Of a stretch of 64,000 nucleotides of DNA, positions 1 to 12,248 are shown one piece after another (position 1 is the stretch's first letter; every line of letters starts with the position of its first letter). A program made the translations under genes and the position numbers. The DNA is from Rhytidiadelphus loreus (lineage: Eukaryota > Streptophyta > Bryopsida > Hypnales > Hylocomiaceae): positions 7,011,001-7,075,000 of the forward strand of contig OX344765.1 of assembly GCA_947034895.1 (NCBI GenBank), written 5' to 3'. Under the pieces are notes generated by a model. That model worked only from the letters and a program-made list of their open reading frames with translations, was not told the origin of the DNA and ran no database searches.

Positions 1-960
1 TTGAGACGTGCCTTGCATTTTTGAGACTTGATCCACTGTAGCAGATGCTGGAATTGCAAATATATTAGAAGATATTACAATCTTCATATTATAACCATGT
101 TCAATATTTTGAGCGCAAATTCTTGTTTATATGTTCAAAAACAATATTGCTATTAGCTTGGAATTCTATGAGGCAACTCTTCTTTTATAAATTGAGATTT
201 TGTTCCATTTCATTATTTTGTTAATAAAAAATTATCTTGACAATGTAGTAAAGTAATAGTATTGTAAACGTAGGTATTAACCTTCTGCTATTACATTTAC
301 AACATTTACACTAGAAATGCAGAAGGCACTACATTTTGGTGTTGATAGAACTTTGAAGTGAATGAAATCCTAATTAAAACTACTCATTGTTCTAATTAGT
401 TTTTTCTTAAGAATGATGTCTTCTTGAAGTGTAGATTTAACATCTGGAATTTGATTTTTATAATGAATGATTATAATTTTCCAATTCAACATTTTGTGCA
501 AGGGTGTCCATTGCAAATCTTCATTGTCTATTGTTGAGGGCTCTTCAAAATTAGCATCAAGAACAATACATCTTAGAGAAAAAATCACTATAAATATTCG
601 TTTTCATAAGATTTATACTTTATGGAGCATATAAAGAAACTAAGGAAATTCTTAGAGCATATTTTTGGTTGGACCAACATTTTGGATTTGACCTAGAAAA
701 AAAAGAACGATTGAAAGACTAGAAATGACTTGCATACGTCAACAAGGGCTTACAGTTTGACTGTGGGTAAGTTTCTAAAAGTTATTGGGGGCTGAGGTGA
801 AATGTTGACTATATGTGGAAAAAACATAGGAAGGATAGCCACATGGTACAATTTTAAAAAAATGGTATTTGACATGTCATTTCAATGATATGGCATCCAA
901 ATATCCAATGAAGTTGAAGTGGCATGCCACTTCAGTATACATTGACACTATTTGAAAATT
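1..960. other. AT-rich intergenic DNA
   Basis: This stretch is AT-rich and full of stop codons in all frames. I see no gene, RNA or clear repeat structure in it before the TTAA-flanked element that begins at 965. Confidence 0.5.
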
Positions 961-964
961 TTAA

Positions 965-1869
965 CCTCTAAATGCCCAAACATTGTTTTGGGGCAACAAA
1001 GTGATTTTGGGCAGTTCGCTACAAATTGAATTTTTATATTCTTTGAAATTTTCACACAACGTGTGCCCAAAGGGTACCTTTAAGGCACAATAACCTTCAT
1101 AACTTTTGACTACATGGTATGTAATTTTCATTGCTTAACGGGCAACTCAAAAAAATCTTTAAAAAATTATTTTTTTCTAAAATAAAAATTTGAAATTGGT
1201 TTCCTAGATTTATATATGCGTATAAAGCTTTTAGTCATTTCATTTTTATCAATGAGATGAAAATTACAAGGAGTTTTAGTTTGCGGGCAATTATGGACTC
1301 ACTACTCTAAAGTAAACTTTGAAATCCTTTATTTAACTCAATTTTCAATTTTTTGTAAAATAGTAAAATTAAAGGATGTAGATTGTTTATTGCAACATTG
1401 CAATCATTGGAATTGGCATTTTTCAATTCTATAACTAAATTCTTGACAATTTAGTATTTTCAATCATTATTTACTTTTTTCTACTTACTATTTTTTTCCC
1501 ATATGTTGTACAATTCCAAAGGATCTAAAATTTTTCAAGCATGTAGCCAACTTGACTTGAAGAATGAATTCAAAGAATTACCATCAATATGGACATTTTT
1601 GTATATAAATGTGATGTTGTAAAGTGTAGCTACCTGTTTTTTTGCAAAGCCAATTAAAGAATTTATGTCAATTCAAACACTAATATCTTGCAATCTACAC
1701 AATGGAAATTTTTGAATTTTTTTCTACATCTTCTCAAATCACTGTATTGCAAGATCCTAAGGTTACATGTGTCTACAAATGTTTTTTTTTCTCTAAAATT
1801 TGGTGCTTGTACTAGAAATGGCAGTTTTGGAGCATTTTTGGTGAAAACATAGTCAAAAACATTTAGGGG
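965..1869 (-). mobile_element. piggyBac-like non-autonomous element, about 905 bp, degenerate
   Basis: The left end is TTAA (961-964) followed by CCTCTAAATG. The right end is CATTTAGGGG followed by TTTA, one base away from TTAA. The interior matches, in reverse complement, the better preserved element at 36209-37161. Shared blocks include a 'GTACTAGAAATGGCAGTTTT' stretch near 1810-1830, and a block around 1190-1300 with GTATAAAGCTTTTAG, 'ATCAATGAG' and 'GTTTGCGGGCA'. No transposase coding is visible. The TTAA target and CCC-type ends are features of the piggyBac superfamily; assignment without a transposase is inference. Confidence 0.6.
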
Positions 1870-4800
1870 TTTACACTATTTTTGAAGACATCAACTAAAA
1901 CGTCAACTGAGACATCTTCTAAAACATCTAGATGTTTTTTGCAATGTCAACTGGCACATCAACTAAGATGTCTTAAAGGACGTCTCCATATTTTTTGCAA
2001 TGTCAACTAATGCTTCAATTGAGATGTCCAAATGTTTTCTCATAAAATACAATCTCTAAGTTTCACATATCCCATATGCTTTGTCTTTGCTCCTATCACC
2101 ACACTTGTATAAGTAGCTTGTCTTGCCATATCAATATACTTATAATAAGTGGCTTTTTAGGCCATTTGACATAATTGCCAATATGGTGTATTGTTTATGG
2201 TGTACAATGTATGACATATTGTGTATGATGTATAATATATTGTGTATTATGTATGTTGTATGATGTAAAGTATTGTATATGGTATACATAATATCATGTA
2301 TGACCTATTTTGTATTGTGTATGATGTACAATGTATTCTATATGGTGTATTTTATGTCATTTTTGTATGTTGTATTGTGTATAGTGTACGTCTAAGTTGA
2401 CATTTAAAAAAACATCTCAAAAACATGTTTAGATGTCTAAGTGAACATTGCAAAAGACAACATTGAAATTCTTTGACATCTATGTTGACGTTATTGAAAA
2501 CAATATTAATTTTTTCAAATGGTGTGACGTCAAGTGCTACTTCATCATTAAGTCAGGTGTAAAAAATTCCATGGGCACTGCGTGCATGCGTGGCGCTTAC
2601 ATGGTTGCCAGATGGCACACTTCTAGCTCTTTTTTTTACCATGTTTGTTGTCATGTTGCTTAAAAACTGGGGCACATTTTTTCAAATTTCCTTGTGTTTT
2701 TGTCCTATCAATCTTGACGGTTTTTCCTAGACATCCATAAGAGACATGTTTGGCGTGAAATTGAACATCTAACCATGTTTTTTGGCTTGTGAGAAAAAAC
2801 ATAGGTTTCTTTAGTGATGCTTGTACCAATGGTGAGATTGTTCTAGTTGACAAACTAAAACAATACATCATTTTTAAGGGAAAATTGTACAAATTTAGTT
2901 CAAAACAAATCCAATCATCTATTTTGTAAAATGATGCTTTGATTGCCCACAAAACAAGATGCTTCAAAATTTTCACATCACTATTCCAAATAGAATGAAT
3001 CAAAGGTTTCCATATAGATAAAAATATAATTTTAGAAAACAAAATTAATTTTTTTTTCAAATTTTAGGTGTTTGGGGCCGCATAGGCACATCAAATGGAG
3101 TATTTCTTGGTGATTATCATTTGCATTTCTAGGGTTATAATATTCAAAACATTTGTATTTAGAAAGATATTGGTAAGATATTAAACCCCTGAAGGAAAGG
3201 TGTGGTCATTTTGTTCCTTTTTTGCTTCTTGAAGTTTGTAGTTCTTCTTTGGGGATGAAAAAACTTTCAATTGTAAGGAAAAAAATGATCCTCTCAAGGA
3301 TTCTATTTTAAATTCTTCTTAAATCTACAAGATTATAATTTATTCCTACCTTTTCATCATCTTTTTTTGTGCATTTAATATATTCTAATGAAGGTTTGAT
3401 ATTGTTACAAATTTTTGGTTAGCAACCTTCAGAGATGGAGGAATATGATAATATTGTATATAGGAACATGATGTAGTGACAATTTCTCTAAAAGATTTGT
3501 AAAATGCAACCATTACCCCCTTCAATATGAGCAGTGCGTGATCAACAACTGCAATTTTTCAACCATATTAATTAAAAAAATAGAATGTGTCTACATTGGA
3601 TGTTGGTTGAAATTACTTCATTGATGTAATTTTGGCTTTTCTACATAAGAAGATATTTTACAAATGAATCACAATAGATGCTTTTTGGTGTATGTTGATA
3701 GTTTTTAATTCTAACTCTAGACCTAAGTTGTAGCCCTAGAAATAATTACTTTTGAATTAGAGTTCAACTAATGAAATGAAGTTTGCCAAACCTACTCTTT
3801 GCTCCAATATGAACATTGGAAGAAGAACACAACATCAAAGTGAAAGAAAAAAATTCATTCACCCAAAATGTAGCCAACATTCATTTGTCCCAATAGTCCA
3901 ATTTTGCCCCTATATCCAATCATACTACACTCATTTGTCCTATACTCATTTGTCCTATTAGTGAGGGGGGAGAATTAGTGTCACCACAAAATTTTATTTT
4001 TTAGAAAATTGATAAAATTAAGTAATATTTCAACCAACACTAATTCACAACAGTGTGACTTTATTAGTACAAATCAATACAAAAGGTGTCAATGAGAACA
4101 AAAATGTCTATGATGGATATGAGAGCTCCATTGGTGCAAGTATGTAGTTGAGGTTGAAACACCTAATTGCAAATATGGAAACAACAAAATGGACTTAAAT
4201 GAACACTTTCATGACTCAAAACCACACTAACTTTTCAAAAGCAACCAATGAGAGGCGAGGAGTCTTTTGAAACAACCAATGAAGGAAAGTTGAGACATAT
4301 CATGCTTCAAGGGTGTTCATTCAATGTGAGTTTAGTGTGATGTACCTATACCATAAGTGAAGGTCTTATTTGACATTTGAGTGCCGAAAGACTTTAATTT
4401 TTGCACGAGAAGGGTTTTGATAGGTGAAACTTTTCATTTTAGGGTTTCAGCTTTCTTGCATCTCCATTTTTTCGGCTGTTTCCATATTCTCCTATTTTTA
4501 GTTCCACAACTTTTCTTGTCTTTAATTTGTTTTTAAAATCTTCTTGTGATTGTACTTGGTTACTTTAATTATCAAATTGATGATGATTTCTTTAAAGTTT
4601 CAAGCTTGAAAATGACATTTTTTGTAGTTTCTTATAAATTTTTGAAATATTAAAAAAACTAGGCAATGTGGATGAAGAATTTCTGCAACATTTTATTTAT
4701 GCCTAAATCTGAAGAATACTCCGGAGTACTTAATTTATGCCTAAATCTGATTTTCATGTTGGGTTTTTTTTCCCACCAGTCTTCCTTTTAGGGTTTTCCC
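1870..4800. other. AT-rich intergenic DNA with low-complexity repeats
   Basis: 1880-2060 repeats short 'gacatc / caactgag / aaaacatct' words, and related words recur near 2400-2490. 2190-2390 is a 'tgtatgatgtat'-type low-complexity tract. A 145-codon open frame on the minus strand (2623-3060) begins only at a TTG and resembles nothing I recognise. The 17-bp word TTTATGCCTAAATCTGA occurs twice near 4697-4755. No supported gene. Confidence 0.4.
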
Positions 4801-4801
4801 C

Positions 4802-5760
4802 TTGGTGGAAGGAACCACGATCCTGTGGTCTCGATCTCAGACAATGGGGCAAGAGCTTCCTCCGGGATGCTCAAACCAATTTCGCATAAGTACGAATCTT
4901 GAGAATTGGAGACGCCGAGATCCTAAAAGTCGCGAGTTCTTAAGACCCCTGGCTGGCCAAGTTGCTGTTGCCACGGTGCGCAATGTCTTATTCAACAACG
5001 TCGCCAGCTTGCAGAAGGTGGACAAGCAAGCCAAGTTGCGGAGCTCAGAATGAGACGGGAGCAGTTGCAATCACGAGCATCAGAGTGTCAAATTGCTTCA
5101 GGACGGGCCTGGTGCTGATTGCTCACTGCAATCGGAAAGTGGTATCGCCACTGAAGGTTCTTCAACTGCTATTGTCAAAGATAATCTTCTGAATTGGAAA
5201 CCATGTGTATTGATTCATTCGAAAATAATGAAAGTTTAGGTCATTCAAACCTATAGAGAATCGAACATGCATTCTTGCTGTAATGTGGATTCCTAGTGGT
5301 TGTTTGCACAAAAAATGAGAAGGTGGATGCCAGTTACGTGCTGCATAATGAGGAACTCAAACATCTCGAGGACGAGTAAAATGCTATGTTTGGAGTTTGA
5401 ATTTTAGGGTTGCGGGTAGGGTTGCGTGTTTATCAGGCCTTATTGAACTACATCGACCAAGGAATCGTCAGCCCTGAAGAAGGAAACACTGTCACGGACG
5501 TTGTACTTTGAGCCGAGAATCATACTGCAAGTTTAGTTTTTATGACAATGAAGAAGGTGAACCTTTTCCATTGACGATGGGATTCTCTCCTGCATAAACA
5601 TCTTGCAGACCTCTTCATCACACGGGAGTGCTTGATGAGTGCTTCCCAAGATTTCCAAGTTCAATACGCAGGAGACCCTAAGGTAGAATTGCCCATCACC
5701 AAGCGAATGAGAGATCTGACCTACTTCAAGTATGTGCAATTTAGCAGTTGAATTCTTCAT
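4802..5760 (+). pseudogene. Coding-like remnant, unassigned
   Basis: GC content rises here relative to its surroundings, and protein-like segments appear in several plus-strand frames. They are separated by stops: 4802-5053; a short ATG frame at 5050; about 5430-5510 (reads as ...QALLNYIDQGIVSPEEG...); and about 5635-5750 (reads as ...GDPKVELPITKRMRDL...). No continuous frame or convincing splice chain links them, so I read this as a decayed gene or retrocopy. It could instead be 5' untranslated or promoter DNA of the BTB gene downstream. I do not recognise the family. Confidence 0.25.
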
Positions 5761-6109
5761 CGAGAGAGAATTTATGCAAGTAAATCGAAATTATTGGCAC
5801 AAAATTGTAATTTCTATGAATTCTCGAAGTATTTCCAAATTACAATGCCGACAGGAGTTGGGGGCCATGCCCGTTGCAAAATGTGATGAAACGGTGCTCT
5901 GATACCCATTATCCCGCTGGATGCTTGTCGTCCCCCCAAAATGCTCCCAAAGCACCTTCATTAACTTACTAAATGGACTCCGTAGCATGGTGTAGGTTTC
6001 AGATGCTTTTGTGGTGGAGATGATTGTATTTATTTCTCATTTCGTTGCAACTGTTGCATTGATCTAATTGGGAAGTCATTCGTAGTCATTATGTTGATTG
6101 GTTCGAGGG

Positions 6110-6267
6110 GTGAGTGCAGGTACTAGGTCTTATTGACAACAATATCGGTGTTTTCTATTTTCTACTGTACATATCTAGAGAGTCATATCTTAAGTCCGTT
6201 AAGAAAACTATGGTTTGCAACTTCTCCAGGTGTTTGAAACTCATGTCTCCAATTCTTGTTGTTGCAG
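6110..6267 (+). other. Probable 5'UTR intron of the BTB gene
   Basis: A GTGAGT donor at 6110 follows GGTTCGAGGG, and a pyrimidine-rich acceptor ending TTGTTGCAG lies at 6259-6267, only 13 bases before the BTB start codon. The reading frame upstream is closed, so the leader is probably spliced. The donor-side exon is repeated in degenerate form near 10,580. Confidence 0.5.
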
Positions 6268-6280
6268 GAGATAGTGAGGC

Positions 6281-7009
6281 ATGGCTTCCTCAAACATTGA
6301 CATTCAAAAGTTCTTGACAGACAAGTCTGACGCAACGCTGACAGCAATTGAGAAGAAATGCTCTGATTCTCTGCTCTTGGACATGTTGGAAGAAGGTCTG
6401 CATGCAGACATCACCTTGCAAGCACAAGGGGGCACGGTGAAAGCACACCGGAGTGTGCTGGCCACGGCGTCGCCCGTATTTCGAGAAATGTTCCAACAGG
6501 AGATGAAGGCGCGGCAACTCCCCTCCGGTGTGGGCTTGCCTGACATGACCATTGAGAGTTTGCAACTGTTTTTGATTTTGCTTTACATCACAAATGAAAA
6601 AACAAGAGCAATGCCCGAGTTCAACGCTGCTGTGGACAAGCACTTCACGGCCTTATTTGATGCTACTCACAAGTTCCAGGTGGAGGGTAGATTGAATGCG
6701 GTTCTAATAGCTGGTCTAATGAGGCATTTGACCCCTGCGAACTGTTGGAATTTCTACCACAAATGCAAGGGTTCGAAGTTGCTATCTGGACATGATTTTT
6801 CTGAGGCTTGCCTGTCGTATGTTATGAAGAACTGCGAGAAGGTTATGAAATCAGCAACTACAGTACAGGAGATGCGACGCAATCCCAAAGTGGTGCAGCG
6901 CTGCATAACTGAGGCTATGTCCAAAGGTTTCTGTTGTGAATTCTGTCGGCAGAATAAAACACCAAAGCGCAAAAAGCCGAATGTTCAGACTCATGACCAC
7001 AAAATTTGA
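6281..7009 (+). CDS. BTB/POZ domain protein, 242 aa
   Basis: This single coding exon begins with ATG at 6281 and ends with TGA at 7009. Residues about 30-140 form a BTB/POZ fold: the signature (HADITL near 41, KAHRSVLATASPVFREMF near 54-71) is the standard first half of the domain. Plant BTB proteins of this small type generally act as CUL3 ubiquitin-ligase adaptors through BTB dimerisation; that is family knowledge and not shown here. The remaining residues form a helical tail (about 140-225), then a short Cys cluster (FCCEFC) and a basic RKK-containing tail that could be a nuclear localisation signal. No MATH, NPH3 or ankyrin domain is present. The gene stands alone in repeat-rich DNA. Confidence 0.85.
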   Translation: MASSNIDIQKFLTDKSDATLTAIEKKCSDSLLLDMLEEGLHADITLQAQGGTVKAHRSVLATASPVFREMFQQEMKARQLPSGVGLPDMTIESLQLFLILLYITNEKTRAMPEFNAAVDKHFTALFDATHKFQVEGRLNAVLIAGLMRHLTPANCWNFYHKCKGSKLLSGHDFSEACLSYVMKNCEKVMKSATTVQEMRRNPKVVQRCITEAMSKGFCCEFCRQNKTPKRKKPNVQTHDHKI

Positions 7010-7531
7010 ACTGGTATTTTAATCATGCACCTGTCCCCAATTTCGGCAATTAGTGAATTATTAAACACTTAGAAGAAAAAAAAGATTCTCCACTGATTTA
7101 CAAAAGATTAGATACTGTAAACACTTGCTTATTGCAGCTAAATGCAAAGCAGGAAATGATTCCGCAAACTTATTTAAGCTTGGTGATATTTAAGTACATG
7201 AAAGATCAACGGCCTAGATTACAGCTAACCACACTAAAGTTTGTCATGTGTCGTGATGCTTTTCATGTCAAATTAGCAGACCAGGGTACCCTGTAATGCA
7301 CATACAGTAGAAGATAGCATATACAATATATAGAATTTTTATTTTTATTTATTTTTTAAACAAATGGAAATAACCATTGCATTAAACCAAAGAACCACAA
7401 CATCCAAGCCAAAAAGGTTGGCAATGAAAGAGATAAGAGACGCAAAGAAACAAAGAAAGAAGAGAGCATCCTAACTGAAAAGGGAAGAAGAGGGGGACCT
7501 ACTTGTTCCAAATAATCCTATTGGTATCTCT
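7010..7531. other. Intergenic, BTB 3' flank
   Basis: AT-rich DNA that presumably includes the BTB 3'UTR. The later part (about 7370-7530) may belong to the 3' end of the retroelement remnant that follows on the minus strand. No gene seen. Confidence 0.4.
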
Positions 7532-8160
7532 TTAAGCTAAGATGGGAGACTTAAGCCACGTCCAATAAAATTTGGCCCAAATTGAGTTGGAGTCTTGGGG
7601 CCGAAATTTGGCTCCATGTTGGGCTCCCAATTGAGCCACCAGCCCGGAGTCAAGAAGAGTATCCCAAATGGTTTGTTGAGTAAAGTCCAACAGCCAATGG
7701 TTTTGAGAAAAGACCCTATTGTTTTGGGAAATCCACATAATCTAGAGCACGGATCCCCTCAATAGAGACCAGATGATCTTAAATTCCTGAAAATGATGAG
7801 GGATGGAGGACCCAAAGACGTACTAAACGGAATCCATACGTGCGTAGGAGACATTGATTGGTTGGGAACCTCTAATGTGATGGAGAATGCTCTATGTGTA
7901 GTTCCAGGCATCATGGGTACATTGATAAGAGAAGAACCTATTGAAGGGCAATTCTTCAACCCCTAAGCTGCAGCAGTTGCAATTAGTGTCAATGCTTGGA
8001 TTGATTCTAGCCCTCCACGAATTAATGGCTACAACATTAAGGAAGATTGACCACATGAAAGCATATTCCTTCTATGATCTTGCTTTGTGCCACTCATCTG
8101 CCCAATCTAGTGTAAATGTGACTAGAAGAAGTCTAGCCCACTCTGAAAAAGGGTAAATAT
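7532..8160 (-). pseudogene. Degenerate LINE-type reverse transcriptase C-terminal remnant
   Basis: Read on the minus strand, 8160 down to 7532 gives protein-like sequence broken by stops. It includes LLLVTFTLDWADEWHKA, then NPSIDTNCNCC, then WSLLRGSVL-stop-IMWISQNNRVF and LLDFTQQTIWDTLLD. The 'iW-LLRGsvLW-iW--RNn--F' pattern is what I recall from the region after the reverse transcriptase (zf-RVT-like) in plant LINE and reverse-transcriptase ORFs. Several stops sit where tryptophan or glutamine is expected, so the copy is dead. The assignment rests on remembered pattern only; no target-site duplication was found. Confidence 0.45.
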
Positions 8161-10369
8161 AAATGTATAAGAACTACACTTAAAAACTTGTTGAGGAATA
8201 GAACAAGCCAAAGTTGTTGAATTAGAAATCACATTTGTTGGAAGTGGAGGTAGCATTGTATGGGCTTGAGGTATGTTTGCACAAGTTTGGTGTTGGGAGT
8301 AGTGTTAGCTAAGTGATATTAGACCTCAGTTACCTCAATTTTATTACCAAGTTATTTACATCCGGATCTTTAAGACATCATTACAAGTTGCATGCTAACT
8401 AACTATGTCAAAACTATTGCAGTGGAAAGATAGGCACACCAAATTCCAATTGTATTGGTCTTCTTCACTCTCAAAAATCCATTGATTATAAATTATAATC
8501 TCAAATGTGATCAATAGAAATACTAAAGAAGTGAAAATTGGATAAATTATGGGATTTTCTTCCATGGAGCAAGATGTTTAGTGCATTGTCTTGTTGGAAC
8601 AATAGAATTTTATTACACCAAAAATATTTGAGAAAATTATGATGAAGAAATATATGTATATTCATTTGGCACATGTTTTCTAAAAATGATTGTATGAAAA
8701 TATCCCTTAAGAAATACAAAACTTCAGCTTAGAGCTTTAAAGAAGTGATATCATGCAACAAACCTTAAACACTTAAAAATATGAAAAACAAAAGAATCAA
8801 ATGTATTATTAAATAGTATATATTTACTGTTTATTTAGATAAGCATATAAAAGTATTTTTTCTCAAAAGAAAACTCAATGCAAATGAATGCATTATGTTA
8901 AAGGCTACAATTATTTTCAAAAAAGATAACTAAAACATAGATGTAAGACTCTAAATCTCATTTACAAATATCATCCTTTCAAATTCATCACATATCATTA
9001 TAAAAAATCTGAGGCCAAAACATGCCCCCTTAACTTTCAGCCCTTGGTGCAAGTATAAGGAAAATAAAATAATAATTTTTTTGCAAAAGAAAAAAAAGAA
9101 AAAATTGAAATTGCCAAACTGACATGCCACTACTAGTGCCACATTAGTCCTCAAATGTTTTGTAATGTGAATTTATCTTTACCTAGGCTCTTGACCTATC
9201 TTCATTTGGGCTCTTGTTTCTTGGAAGTTGACATAAAAAATTGATGTTGTAGCATTGGAAAACCAAAGCCTATAATATATAATACTTGCAATGATCTTAT
9301 TCTAAAAGTATTTAAATAAATATTTGAGCGTGGTTCCATTCTTAGTTATTTTGCCCTCCATTTGAAATCTATTTATAATGACTTTACTGACTCAAGAAGT
9401 ACATGTACTCAATTATATACAATAATTGGTTTGTGCTTGAAGATGAAGTGATGCAAAGTTATCATACATTGTTAAGATGATTAGACATGAATATATATTT
9501 GGAATATTCATTAGGTACTTGTGATAATTTGTTAGTGAATGTGAATTTTGGAGGGTTGCACAATCTAGAGGTGTATCCAATGCCACTCAAAATGTTTCTA
9601 AAACAATAAAATATAATTGCAATACTTCTATCTTTATTAGATTGTGTTATGAAATTAGTTAGTCTATATTACAATTTGACAATGAACTATTATACTTTGA
9701 GGAGAAGAAATCACAATGTCCAAATGAATTTTATAAGTAATAAATCTAGTACTTGATAGATTTCAATAGAATAAAGGTATACATTTTTAATATATTTTGA
9801 AGCAAAGAATTTTCATTGCATTCAAAATCATAATTACAACCAAGATACCAAACTTCTAAATAAAGATTTGGATTTGAGTAACAAGGCAATATTATTTATA
9901 TTGAAATAAAGGGACATGGTACTTTAGAATCTATTTATTATAATATAAATGCAAGTGGAAATTTATTGGTTAAACTTATAAAATTTATATTGTAAGTAGG
10001 ATATTAATGACCTTGATATGCATTTATAAATAGGTGGCAAAAAATACTACAATGTTTGCCTTTATATATTCAAATTTATAGACGAGTGGCCTTACTAGAC
10101 AAATCCAAACCTTAAGTGATGTTATAGGATTAATTTTTGCAATCAAATATCACAAAAGACTCTCCAAGATCTTCATTAAATTGATTTGAAAGGATTTAAC
10201 TCCAAACATTTGCAATGGAGTTTGTGAATAAAGCAAAGATTGAAAGTTCTTATGATTGGTTAAATTTTTGTTTTTATTGATTAATTAAAAAAATAAAAAA
10301 CTATAATTGACAACCAAAAACATTATTACTTTCTTCTAATCTCAACCACATTACAATGTTGTCAATAGT
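8161..10369. other. AT-rich intergenic DNA
   Basis: About 2.2 kb of AT-rich DNA. Open frames are short and lack any recognisable motif. I found no convincing inverted ends or tandem repeats. Confidence 0.5.
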
Positions 10370-10625
10370 TGGAGGCCATGACCATTGTAAAATGTGATGA
10401 AATTGTGCTTTGATCCCCATAATATAGCTAGATGCTTATCCCCCCCAAGGCTCAAAAAGCACCTACTCCATAGCATGGTGTAGGTTTTCAGTGCATTTGT
10501 AGTGGAGTTGGGTTTTTTATTCCTCAGTTTTGTTGCAATTGAGATGGGAAGGCATTCCTAGTCATTGTGTTGATTGGTTCGAGGGGTGAATGACTGAATG
10601 TAGGCACTGTCTAGGTTTTATGAAA
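10370..10625 (+). repeat. Diverged copy of the BTB gene upstream region
   Basis: This segment parallels about 5860-6130, immediately upstream of the BTB gene. Shared landmarks in the same order are GGAGGCCATGACC/GGGGGCCATGCCC, GCAAAATGTGATGAAA-like, TAGCATGGTGTAGGTTT, TTGTTGCAA, and TGATTGGTTCGAGGGGTGA (ending at the BTB leader donor). It is clearly diverged by substitutions and indels and has no BTB coding sequence behind it. Confidence 0.7.
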
Positions 10626-11195
10626 ACATGAGTTATTTCAAGTGTCCTAATTGTGATGAGCAAAAAAAATGTTCTTGGGCCTGGATTTTTTCTTAATTGT
10701 TTTTTTGGAAAGTGCTAGGATGGCAATCACTTAAAATTTTGTGAAGCATTGTATTTCTATAGTCATCCATCTTTTGGACTCACATTTATACACTTTTTCA
10801 TTCAAAATTTGGTGACTTCATCCATATTTTAAATAGAAATGGAAATTTTATGGAAAAATAAGACTACTTTTATTTGGCAAAAAGTAGAGATTTCTTTTGA
10901 AATGGTGAAAATTGGCCTAATGTTGCCAAAAAAAAGGGTTGGCAGTTTGGACATGGAGGCACTTTTGCTAGTGAAGAAGAAATGGGCATGGATTTTTTTA
11001 GGGGAGGTTGATTCACTACCTCAATTTCATATTTGCAAAGGATAGTTGTAGTTTACCTCAATGTAAAATATTGAGTACATTTTTTCTCTGGATTTATGAG
11101 ATATGACTTTCATCATGTTATAGGTACCATTGAATAATAAAATTTGGTAGACTTAAGATGTTGCTAGTTCTATTGTAGCATCAACACCAACTACT

Positions 11196-11455
11196 GCAAT
11201 ACAACTTCCACTATCTATAGGGACCTTGTAAAAGAGAGAGCTACAAAGTTCAAGGACAGGGCAATACAACTTCCACTATCTATAGGGACCTTGTAAAAGA
11301 GAGAGCTACAAAGTTCAAGGACAGGGCAATACAACTTCCACTATCTATAGGGACCTTGTAAAAGAGAGAGCTACAAAGTTCAAGGACAGGGCAATACAAC
11401 TTCCACTATCTATAGGGACCTTGTAAAAGAGAGAGCTACAAAGTTCAAGGACAGG
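11196..11455. repeat. Four identical 65-bp tandem repeats
   Basis: Four head-to-tail copies begin at 11196, 11261, 11326 and 11391. Each runs from GCAATACAACTTCCACTATC to AAAGTTCAAGGACAGG. I see no differences between copies, so the array is young or homogenised. No gene is evident across it. Confidence 0.95.
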
Positions 11456-12248
11456 GCGTCCTTCGGTGTAGGTGCTAAACTCCACACAAGAGTAGACTAA
11501 GCTACACATGTATCTTGGATAGTATGTTACATGCGAGTCTATTATATAATCTTGCTATCATTTGGTGTGAGGCACAAAATACAGAGAAGAGAGAAATGGC
11601 ATAGAGGCTACATTTAGGATGCAGAGCAGTGCAATGGTTGTTGGATGAAATTGTGAGGTGTGCCCATGAAGATAGACAACCTAATATTGACCAAAGCCCA
11701 ATTTAGACCCCTATCCCTGAATCTAGTTTTGCTCTCTTGCATCCTAATGTAGTTGAAATTTCATTCACTCACTTTGCAATGGGGGTTCAAACACTTGAGA
11801 ATTGAATTGAAAAGTCATCATTTCATAAATTTTGTGAACACCACTAAGAGGTTTCTATACATGAATAAAATAATCCTACATTATTCCACAATGTAAAGAA
11901 AAACTTTTAACTTGTCATTGGAACCATTTAGGAAATTTAAAGAGCCATATTAGCATCCCAAAGAGCAAGAATAGTTCTTCCCTAGGATCCACAATGGAGA
12001 GCTATAAGATTTTATTTGGACTACCTTTTATAGTACATGATCAACAAGTTGAATGAGGTAAGTTGGTTCCAACTCCTACCATGTCATGTGGTGAATGTAC
12101 CACCTCGCATGAAGTTGAGGCATGAAGTTGTAGCGTATACTTGTGAACATTTGGAGTTCTGTTTTGTTTTTTCTAAGCAAAGCATTAAGCATCAATCTTG
12201 TATGACAACAATTGGATCTGCTTTGCTGGGACTTTTCTTTGTGTCTTT
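11456..12248. other. Intergenic DNA
   Basis: AT-rich sequence with short open frames only. Nothing recognisable was found. Confidence 0.4.

Noticed and set aside
2623..3060. 145-codon minus-strand frame
   Set aside because: It starts only at TTG, its composition follows the AT-rich DNA, and no motif is recognisable.
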